Shown: piece after piece, positions 35,193 through 45,500 of the stretch | Numbering within the stretch: the stretch's first letter is position 1 | Layout of the letters: the number at the start of each line of letters is the position of its first letter | Assembly (NCBI GenBank): GCA_937930535.1 | Contig: CALGKJ010000050.1 | Location: 1-64,000, forward strand | DNA: 64,000 bases | DNA from: an uncultured Clostridia bacterium | GTDB lineage: Bacteria; Bacillota; Clostridia; Lutisporales; Lutisporaceae | Reading direction: 5' to 3' | Translations under genes and position numbers: made by a program | The notes under the pieces: model-generated | What the model saw: the letters and a program-made list of their open reading frames with translations, nothing else | What the model was told of the DNA's origin: nothing | Database searches by the model: none

Positions 35193-38100
35193 GTGAAAAA
35201 GAAAATGCATTTATTTGTATCCGTATTAATCATTGTATTTATGCTTAGTAGCAATCTGATATTTGTTACAGGTGTAGACGATGTATCTTCAAGAGAAAGT
35301 ATATCCGCAGGCTTGGAATCATCTAATAAAAGTAGTGAAGTGAAGAAAATTGAAAGAAAGGACATTTATTCCAAACACTATAATAATGATAATGGCACTT
35401 ATACAGCAGAAATAGGGATGATACCTTTATATTATGAAGATAATGGAGAATTAAAGGATATTGATAATTCAATATCAAAAGCACAATATCAAGACTTTGA
35501 GTACTCAGTGATAAGAAATGCTTTTAAAGTCTATTTTAATGATTATAAGTCAATCGAAAATGATATATATACTCGAATTAGTATTATGAATTCTAATGGG
35601 AGAGAACGAACAATATCATATAAATTTATGGGCGGCAAGCCAAATGATATACGAATAAAGGATAATTCATTTACATATAAAAGTTTTATGAAAAATGTTG
35701 ATTTAGAATATATAGTTCAAAATACAAAGCTCAAAGAGAATATTATTGTTAATAAACCGCTGAAGGAATATAAATTTTTATTTGAAATTGAATATGATGG
35801 GTCTTTAGAGCTTATACAGCAAGATGATACATATTATTTCATGGATGTAGAAACTGGAGAATATTTATGGATGCTAGAAAAACCGTATGCATTAGACAGT
35901 AATAACAAAACAACTGATAATGTAACACTGAAACATATTAAGCAGGAGCTTGGAATTACAAACAAGGACAGCTTTTATATAGCGTTAGAAGATAAGAGCT
36001 TTATAAAAAATGCAAAATTTCCTATAACTATTGATCCTACGACTACATCTAGTACAAGCAGTATGGATGCGTATGTTTTAGACACCTCTGGAAATAGCAA
36101 TTATGGCACTTCTTCATTTTTAGAATTTGGAAGAAATGACTACATGTATCTAGTAGGTACAGGACCTCAACAATATTACGAGAGCTATATTAAATTTTCT
36201 CTTGACTCAATTCCACAAGGTGCTAAAATCGTATCTGCAAGCTTGAAGCTTACAAATGCTACAACATACTATCCAAGTCACAATGGGAATCAGACTATTT
36301 ATAGGGTAACAGCCGATTGGAACGAATCAACTATAAAATACAATAATAAACCAGCATATGACAGAATAGGTACAACTGCTTATGGTGTACTTATATTTAC
36401 TAAGCAAGGTTATAATGAATCAAACTATGTAGATGTTACAAGCATAGTAAAGAAGTGGGTGGAAGATGGAGAACAAAACTATGGATTTGCATTTCCAGCT
36501 ATTAATTGGTGGGGAAATAACTCAAGACCTATGAGAATATACTCAAAGGAAGCATCTACAGCCAGTTACAGACCACTGCTAACAATAACATATTCAGTTG
36601 CCCCTGAGATAATTAGTACAATACCAGTTAATAATCATGTGCTTTCTGAATTTGATACAGCTTTCGTACCAACAATAACTGTGAAGGACGCTGATAATGA
36701 TAACCTAACCTGTAGGTATTATTTAGATTCTGAAGTTACCCCAAGAGATACAAAAACAGTTAGTGAAACATCTACAGCTAAGAATGTTAGCTTCGAACCC
36801 CTAGATATAAGTACATTGAGCGAAGGCAGCCACACATTTAAGTTTGAAATAAGTGACACTTATACTGATCCTGTTATTACAACTATTAGCTTTAAGGTTG
36901 ACAAGACACCGCCAATTATATCGTCCTATGCAGTAACTTCAACAAATGCAAGTATAACAGTTATGGGTATGGCTGCAGACAGCATTCCTGGATTGGCACT
37001 GACTCCATATAGATATAAAGTAGGAGATAATGTGTTTTCACAATGGATTGCGGATGGGACTTATATACAAGAATCATTTACACCAAACACACAATATGAA
37101 ATAGTTTTTGAGGCAAGAGATGCTGTAGGACATATCGCAACTGCATCTTCAAGCATTTATACTAAAGCAGTAGTGCCGGAAATTATAGTGCACAATCCTA
37201 AATCCTATGGATTCGATATACAAGTAAGTGATGCTAATCCTGATAACACACAGTACCTTATTCGTATCAACAGTACAAGCTATATAACCCCCGAGGGCAC
37301 ATTAACGGCATCCCCGGTATGGGTGACACTGCCAAACAAAAATATAAAGGTTACAGGACTTAACCCTGATACTATATATAACTTTACAGTAAAAGCAAGA
37401 AACGCTGAAGGAATAGAAACTGCCTGGAGCGCACCAGTAAGCGGAACGACACTGATAGCACCCCCAGAAGCACCTGTCAATATCACAGCAGCAGCTTCAA
37501 CTGATTCCATAACCATAGTATGGGATTCGGCAGCAAACTGTACAGGCTATGATGTAGAGGTAGATGGCAGAATAATAGACAATGGTACGTATACTGCATA
37601 TACACATACAGGACTTTTGCCATTTACAGAGCATACATACCGAGTCAGGGGAAGAAATGCAGGAGGCACAGGACAATGGAGTACACTGATAAGAAAGTAT
37701 ACCCAGCAAAATACACCGGGAATACCATATAATATAAATGCAGCTGCTACCAGCACATCGGTAATAGTTACATGGAAGCCTGTAGCTGATGCTACTGCTT
37801 ATGATATAGAAGTTGATGGTGAAGTAGTAAACAATTCATCAAGTACTAACTACGTCCATACAGGATTGATTCCCGGAACCCTGCACTCCTATAGAGTGAG
37901 GAGTATAAATTCCGGCGGAAAAAGTGAATGGAGCAATGAAATACTTATTACAACCCAAACCCAAACACCGCAAGCTCCAACTAATGTTAGAGCGAGTGCA
38001 TCACTAGGAGAAATTATAGTAACCTGGGATGAAATACAAGGGGCAACCTATGAAATTGAGGTAGATGGAAGCATAATAAATAATGGCACTAATAATATGT

Positions 38101-39551
38101 ATACTCACATCAACCTTACAGATGGCAGTGAGCACAGCTACAGAGTAAGAGCCAGCAAATCAGGGAACATAAGTGATTGGAGTACCTTGGTAGTTGCGAT
38201 GGTACCAGTAGATGCCTTTGGCACACCAACAAATATAAAAACAAATGCAACTGATGTACAAGCTATACTTACATGGAATGCAGTGATGGATGCAACAGGC
38301 TATGAAGTAGAAGCAGACGGAGAAATTTTAGATAATGGAACAGATACAAGCTGCATATTCAGCTCCCTGATTCCTAATACTGTATACACTTATAGAGTGA
38401 GAGCTTTAAAAGATGGGCAGCCAAGTGATTGGAGCGAATACCTTAATATAACAACATACTCTCTGCCGACACCAGTAAATATACAATCCAATTCAACAGA
38501 AAGCACAATATCCCTGACATGGGATGCTGTAGCTGGTGCAGACAGCTATGAGCTTAAAATTGATGGCATAACCATAGGCGGTATAACCGGTGCATCATAT
38601 ATACATGAGCATCTGGCAGCAAATAGTCAGCATACTTATCTTATAAGGGCTAAGAATGCCGCAGGTACAAGCGCATGGAGTACAATAATAACAGAGATAA
38701 CCAGAGGTATAAACATTCAGACACCTAAGGGAATAATAGCAAAATCCACTACCAACTCGATCCAGCTTATTTGGAAACCAATAAACGATGCAACTGGTTA
38801 TGAGGTACAGATAGATGGCGTAGTCATTCAAAATATTGCTGCACCCAACTTCATACACAGCGGTCTATTGGGGGCAGAACAGCACAGCTATAGGATAAGA
38901 GCCGTAAAGGGAGAGACTCAAGGAGAATGGAGCAATATAATAATAGTAATGACCTTAGCAGATGCGCCTACAGCTCCAACTAATGTATCAGCATCCTCGA
39001 CTACCACATCCATACTTGTTACTTGGGATGCAGTAGACAATGCAGCAGAATATGAAATTGAAGCAGATGGGGTAATAATCAGGGTTGGATTAAACACAAA
39101 ATATATGCATAATAATATTTCGCCAGATAGTACCCACACATATAGGGTAAGAGCAATAAATACTACTCAGCAAAGTTTATGGAGTGACTTAATAACTGCC
39201 AATACAAAAAGCTCCACAGAAACCTACTATATAAACGTAAATAATGGACAAGTATTTGATATTATGTTTACAGCAGACGAAATAGCAAACCCAAGTCAAT
39301 ACACATACACAATATCCTATAATCCTAACGAATTGGAAGTTTTAGATTTGTGCGGAACAACAGCAAGAATAGATTTGAATACAGGTAATATTATAGGTAC
39401 TGATATTCAGATTCTACAGTACACAGAGGGAACTATAGTATTCAGAAAGCTGGAAAGCTATACTTCACAATCATGGACAGGCTTAGTAAACAGCATAAAA
39501 TTTAAGTCCAAAACTGATAATCAAACACAAATAATATATAGTATTGAATAA
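35193..39551 (+). CDS. Large secreted protein: DNRLRE domain, FN3 repeats, C-terminal cohesin-like domain
   Basis: Exported surface or extracellular protein, about 1452 residues from GTG 35193 (GGAGGA 7 bp upstream). A signal peptide covers roughly 1-30. The 30-280 region is typical of proteins paired with Rhs toxins. A DNRLRE-like domain spans about 285-465 (YVLDTSGNSNYGTSSFLEFG, YIKFSLDSIPQGAKIVSASL, DWNESTIKYNNKP). Next are Ig-like segments, then about seven fibronectin type III repeats (about 660-1330), each with the pattern ITVTWD...YEVEVDG...HTYRVRA. The last 110 residues (ISYNPNELEVLDL) resemble a cohesin-type carbohydrate or protein-interaction domain. It lies 14 bp upstream of the Rhs giant, so it is likely co-expressed and may help display or deliver it. 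Confidence 0.85.
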   Translation: MKKKMHLFVSVLIIVFMLSSNLIFVTGVDDVSSRESISAGLESSNKSSEVKKIERKDIYSKHYNNDNGTYTAEIGMIPLYYEDNGELKDIDNSISKAQYQDFEYSVIRNAFKVYFNDYKSIENDIYTRISIMNSNGRERTISYKFMGGKPNDIRIKDNSFTYKSFMKNVDLEYIVQNTKLKENIIVNKPLKEYKFLFEIEYDGSLELIQQDDTYYFMDVETGEYLWMLEKPYALDSNNKTTDNVTLKHIKQELGITNKDSFYIALEDKSFIKNAKFPITIDPTTTSSTSSMDAYVLDTSGNSNYGTSSFLEFGRNDYMYLVGTGPQQYYESYIKFSLDSIPQGAKIVSASLKLTNATTYYPSHNGNQTIYRVTADWNESTIKYNNKPAYDRIGTTAYGVLIFTKQGYNESNYVDVTSIVKKWVEDGEQNYGFAFPAINWWGNNSRPMRIYSKEASTASYRPLLTITYSVAPEIISTIPVNNHVLSEFDTAFVPTITVKDADNDNLTCRYYLDSEVTPRDTKTVSETSTAKNVSFEPLDISTLSEGSHTFKFEISDTYTDPVITTISFKVDKTPPIISSYAVTSTNASITVMGMAADSIPGLALTPYRYKVGDNVFSQWIADGTYIQESFTPNTQYEIVFEARDAVGHIATASSSIYTKAVVPEIIVHNPKSYGFDIQVSDANPDNTQYLIRINSTSYITPEGTLTASPVWVTLPNKNIKVTGLNPDTIYNFTVKARNAEGIETAWSAPVSGTTLIAPPEAPVNITAAASTDSITIVWDSAANCTGYDVEVDGRIIDNGTYTAYTHTGLLPFTEHTYRVRGRNAGGTGQWSTLIRKYTQQNTPGIPYNINAAATSTSVIVTWKPVADATAYDIEVDGEVVNNSSSTNYVHTGLIPGTLHSYRVRSINSGGKSEWSNEILITTQTQTPQAPTNVRASASLGEIIVTWDEIQGATYEIEVDGSIINNGTNNMYTHINLTDGSEHSYRVRASKSGNISDWSTLVVAMVPVDAFGTPTNIKTNATDVQAILTWNAVMDATGYEVEADGEILDNGTDTSCIFSSLIPNTVYTYRVRALKDGQPSDWSEYLNITTYSLPTPVNIQSNSTESTISLTWDAVAGADSYELKIDGITIGGITGASYIHEHLAANSQHTYLIRAKNAAGTSAWSTIITEITRGINIQTPKGIIAKSTTNSIQLIWKPINDATGYEVQIDGVVIQNIAAPNFIHSGLLGAEQHSYRIRAVKGETQGEWSNIIIVMTLADAPTAPTNVSASSTTTSILVTWDAVDNAAEYEIEADGVIIRVGLNTKYMHNNISPDSTHTYRVRAINTTQQSLWSDLITANTKSSTETYYINVNNGQVFDIMFTADEIANPSQYTYTISYNPNELEVLDLCGTTARIDLNTGNIIGTDIQILQYTEGTIVFRKLESYTSQSWTGLVNSIKFKSKTDNQTQIIYSIE

Positions 39552-39565
39552 GCGGGGTAGAGTAA

Positions 39566-42500
39566 ATGAGGAAGTATAGCAGGATATTATCTATAGTAGT
39601 AGCACTATCCCTTTTGCTGATAAACCTACTAGCCATAAAGCCAGTATTTGCAGTATATAAAAAAGATACAGGCAGTACGACGGCAAAAGTAAAAATCAGC
39701 TTTGAAGATAGGGTGGTTACTGAAATAATAGTAAAATATAAGGACACCAATAAGAAAAGCACAATTAAAAAGAAGCTAAAGGATGAACTAAAACTAAGCA
39801 AGCTGGAAACAAAAAAGCAGCTTGGAAAAGGTAAAATAGATGTACTGGAAGTTGGAAATGATTCAGACATTAACAGCATAATTGAAAGACTAAAAAAAGA
39901 TCCTAATGTGGAATACGCACAGCCCAACTACAAGCTTGCAATAAATACAACTCCTTTTGACCATAGATTTATTGAGCAGTGGGCATTGAAAAATGACGGT
40001 CAAGAGATTGAGGGAATGCCAGGAAGAATAGGTGTGGACATAAATGCAGTAAACGCCTGGGATATTACTAAAGGCTCTCAGCAGGTTGCGGTAGGGCTTC
40101 TGGATACAGGCGTGGACATCAATCACAACGATTTAGCAGGCAATATATATGTTAACTCAAGGGAAATACCAGATAATAATATTGATGACGATGGGAATGG
40201 ATATATAGATGATGTTAATGGCTGGGATTTTGCAAATGGGGACAATACTGTATATGATTCAGATGAAAAGGACTTACATGGTACTTATGTTGCAGGTATT
40301 ATAGCAGCAAAACAGAACACCCAAGGTATCAGCGGTATAGCACCTAATATAAAAATAATGCCATTAAAGTTCATAAACTCTCATAGCGGTTATACTTGTG
40401 ATGCTATAGAAGCCATAGAATATGCTATGTCAATGAAAATAAGTATAATTAACTGCAGCTTTGGCGGCACAGACAACAATTTAGCATTAAAGGATGCAAT
40501 ACAAAACAGCGGCATATTATTTGTAGCAGCAGCCGGAAACCGCGGCGGCGATATATATGACCTTCCGGTTTACCCTGCAGGCTTCGATTTACCCAATATA
40601 ATATCGGTAGCTGCTATAGATAACTATGGCGTGCTGGCTCCATTTTCGACTTATGGAAATAAAATACACGTAGCTGCCCCGGGGGTTAATATACTAAGTA
40701 CAACGCCGGATAATACTTACGGATATTTTAATGGAACATCAGTAGCAGCACCATACGTAACGGGTATAGCCGCATTGATAAAAAGCCATGAGTCTGGCAT
40801 ATCTATTGGACAAATAAAAGACAGAATCAAAAACAATGTAGTGGAGTGTACAAGTCTTGAAGGTAAAGTATCTACAAGCGGCAGGGTTGATGCCTATGCT
40901 GCCTTAGTAAATATCAAACCACAAGCAGATGCATATGATGGACCTGGGGCAGATATTACAACTATTCCAGTATCCAATCAGGGCGGCGAAATGGATACTT
41001 GGTATACTATGGATCAATTATCCAAAATCAAGGAGAAGCTGCACTATGGTGAAAGCGGGGTAAGCCCTGCATCAGGCAATTTCTCCTTTAAGGCAACAGA
41101 TATGAGTATTCCTGCACCAGGCTTTGAGGTTAATATCAGCAGAACCTACAATTCCAGAGACGATAAGTCTGGTTCCATGGGCAGAGGCTGGTCCTTTGGC
41201 TTTGAAGGAAGTGCCAAGGGTAATGATTTAGTAACGGTACTGCTGCCTAACGGAAGTATACAAAGATTTAGAAGAAACGGTTCTGAATATACAGCAGAGG
41301 ATTCCAGAAGTATATTCGTCAAAAACCCCGATAATACCTATACACTGACTACTAAAGACCAATATACCTATGGCTTTAATCAAAATGGCTGGCTTATATG
41401 GATGAGGGACAGAAACGGAAATGCAGTAAATATAGTGGTTGATGCTAATGGGAAAGTGCAAAAAATAACAGATACAGTAAACAGGGAATATATAGTAAGC
41501 TATAATACTAACGGCTTGATAAGCAGTGTCAAAGACCCTGAAAATAGAATAGTAAGGTATGAATATGATGCCAGCAGCAGGCTGATAAAAGCAATTGATT
41601 CCACTGGTGCAATAATGAGGTATTCTTATGACTCCTATGGATTTATAAACAAAATAGAAGATCACTACCTGAAAAGAGTACAAACCCTGACCTATGACCA
41701 CGCAGTAGGCAGCAACCAGCACAAGGTAGTACAAACTATAGACTCTTATGGCAATATTAATAACTATACCTATAATACAGAAGAAAGAAAAACAACCATT
41801 AAAGACCAAAACTCCAGAGTATGGAGCTATTGGTTTGATAAGGATATGTATACCATAAAGGTACAGGATGCCGAGGGCAAATTTTCTTTTACCGAATACT
41901 TTATAACTGGCGGTTTGAACAAATATGGAGATATAAAGTCACAAACCGATAGAAATGGAAACTGCACAAAATACGAAATAGACACAATGGGAAATATAAC
42001 AAAGCTTACAAACCCTGATTTAAGCACCAAAGAATTTGGATATGACCAAAAGAACAATAAAATATATGAAAAGGATGAGCTGGGAAGATACACCTTCTAT
42101 ATCTACGATACTAACGGTTTAAAGCTTTTAAGAAAGGTTAGACCATTAAATGGAACTGACCAGTATATCCAAGAAGCTGAACAAGAAAAATTTGCAATAG
42201 AAGCCTATTTATATTATACAAAGCAGGAAGCGCAGGAGCTTTTCAACTGTAATGCAGATGGGCTGCTAAAGAGCATCATCAATCCAGAAGGCAGCATAAC
42301 AGAGTACACCTATGATGCACATGGCAATACCAAGACAATAAAAGACCCGGAAAACAATATAACAGCAATAACATACAATCAAATAGGCTGGAAAATAGCA
42401 GAAACCTCCCCAAATAACCATGTGACAACATATAACTACAACACTAACGGTCAAGTGGAAAAGGCAGTTCAAAACGGCGGAGAAACTACAAGAATATTAT

Positions 42501-45500
42501 ATGACATGGAAGGCAGAAAGGTAAAAGAAATATCACCTAATCAATACTGCGTTGAAGCAGACGATATAATAAACCGCAGCTATGCAGGTGACTACGGCTA
42601 CAGGTATGAGTATTATGATTCAGGAAAGCTGAAAAAGACAATAGATGCTGAAAACTACGAAACAACATATACCTATGATACCTATGGCAATGTGATAACT
42701 GAAACAAAGCCTAACGGGGCTGTATACAGATATGAATATGATGTAATGGATAGAGTTGTTAAGGCATACTTCAAGGAAACTGCATCAGCTCAAGAAATAC
42801 TGCTGGAGGAATACGCCCATACCATACTAACCGATGGCAAAACACAAAAGACTCACAAGCAATATCTGAATAATACGGAAACAGCCGTAACTGCATACAT
42901 ATATGATTATGCAAACAGGCTGACAGAACAGCAGAATTCTGACGGCAGCAAGCTAAAATACAGCTATAATGCAAATGGAACACTATCAGCATCAACAGCA
43001 GAAAACGGCAGTATATCCTGCTATAAATATGACGGATTAAACAGACTTACAGAAAAGTATATACCTTTTGAAATATCAAATGGTCAGGTGTTGTATACCT
43101 ATACCGCATATGAGTATGATAAAGCAGGCAATAAATTAATAGAAAAAACCAGCAGCCAAAAGGTATCGTTAAATGAAATACCAATAAGCTTTATAACCAC
43201 AAGCTATACATACTATAAAAATGGACTATTAAAGTCATTTGCCCTGGAAGGCAGAAAAACAGAGTACCTTTATGACAAGCAGGGCAATGTACTAAAAGAA
43301 GAAAAGCTTGCAGATGCAAATACAAGGCTTGTTACAGAGTATACCTACAATCATACTAATAAGCCAACAGAAAAGAAGGTTCATATAAGCAGCGGAAGCC
43401 TTGTTGGAAACCAATTTGATGATGAAACAGATACTATATTAAAAACTACCTATGAATATGATAAAAACGGTAATTTAATAAGTGTCACAGCACCAAATGA
43501 TGTAGCTGCCTCATACACATATGACAATTCAAACAGGCAGATAACCATGAGCCAGCTTGGCAAAGACGAATTCGGAACACAAATAACAATCACTATTTCT
43601 ACTGTATACAACTGGGAGGGCAAGCCTGTTTCAAAGACAGATGCCAATGGTAACACAACTATTTATGAATACAATAAAAGAGGTATGCTGATAAAAGCTA
43701 TTGATGCATTAAGTGGAGTTACCGCATACAGCTATGATCTGGCAGGAAGAAAAATTGCAGAAATATCGCCTTTAAACTATAATGAGGCAAAAGCTTTCAG
43801 TCAAATGAACAGAGCGGAATATGTATACGACACTATGAGCAGACTTAAAACGAAAAAAGACATATACTTTGATGCAAATACTTCACAATGGAATACAATA
43901 TACTCAAAAAACTACAAATATGACATAAGCGGCAATGTAGTACTAGAGCAAGATGCTCTAGGGTATGATGACGGATATGGCACGAGATATGCATACAACC
44001 TTGCCAATGTTATAGTAACCACCATAGACCCCATAGCGCAGGAAAGAGAACTGGCATACACCAAAAGCTACAAATACGATGCATTAAGCAGAAAAATTTC
44101 AGAAGCTAATGCAAATGGGGTAATAACCCTGTATACCTATGATGCTAATAATAATATTCTGGAAGTCAAAGTAAAAAAGAACGAAACAGCACCAGAGCAG
44201 GTAATAAGCAAAGCTGCCTATGACTTACTGGGAAGACAAATCAGTAAAACAGATGGCAATAACAACACAACATATTATGAATACAATGCACTTGGCAAGG
44301 TAAGCAAAGCGATATATCCGGGAGATGAAACAATACCACATAATACAGTTACATACCAATACGATATGGCTGGCAACCTTGCAAAGGAGCAAAATACAAT
44401 AGGCAGAACAACCATATATGAATATGATAATCAAGCAAGGCTTGTGTCAGTTACAAACCAGAAAAATGATGGCACAGAAAGCATCACTGTTACATCAAAA
44501 TACGATAAGAACGGCAATAAACGCTTTGAAACAGATGGAAATGGCAATATAAAGGAATATGTGTATGATAAGCTAAACAGGGTTGCAGCATCCAAGGTAA
44601 CTGTAAAGGGAGCAGAGCAAATAACAACATACAGCTATGATGATAATAACAATCAAACTGCAATTACAGATTGGAAGGGAAATACAACCACAAATATATA
44701 TGATGCCCTAAACAGACTGATAGAAAAAAGAGACTCATACACAACAGTACAAAAGCTGGAATATAACAAAAACAATGTACAAATAAAATCCTATGATGCC
44801 ATGAACAACATGACAGAATATCAATATGACAGAAATAACAGACTTATATCAACAATAGATGCTATGAAACACAAAACAAGTCAAACCTATGACAATGCGG
44901 GAAATATAAATACAAAGACAAGCGGCAGGAATATAACCACAAAATACAGCTATGACGAGTTTAACAGACTTATAGCCGTAATAAATCCAAAGCTGGAGAT
45001 AACAAGCTATACCTATGACCTAAACGGAAATGTCTTAACTCAAACCAATGGAAATGGTCATGTAACAAGCTATGAATATAATTCAAGAAATAAAATGACA
45101 AAACGGATAGACCACGGTGGAAGGCTGGGCTTGACTAGCAAATACACCTATATAGATGCCAAGGTTGAGAGATATGTCTACAATGCAGATGGAACAATAC
45201 TGTCTTCAAAAGATAGAAACGGCATAATAACAAGCTATCAATATGATATACATGGCAGACTGACATCAAAAACAGCAGGACAAGCAACAATAAGCTATAC
45301 CTATGACAAAAACAACAACCAATTAACAGTGAGTGATAGTACAGGAACAACCACACGAACCTATGATGAACTAAGCAGAACAACAACCAAGACTGTTCCT
45401 CATATAGGTATCAGCACATATGTATATGATATAATAGAAGGTATAGAAGAAGGCTACACAAAAGAAACAACAACAGACCCAAAAGGAAATATAGTAGAAA

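Noticed and set aside
41228-41809. 193-codon minus-strand ORF
   Set aside because: It is antisense to Rhs YD repeats; its Tyr/Ile/Val-rich composition is a shadow of that repeat.
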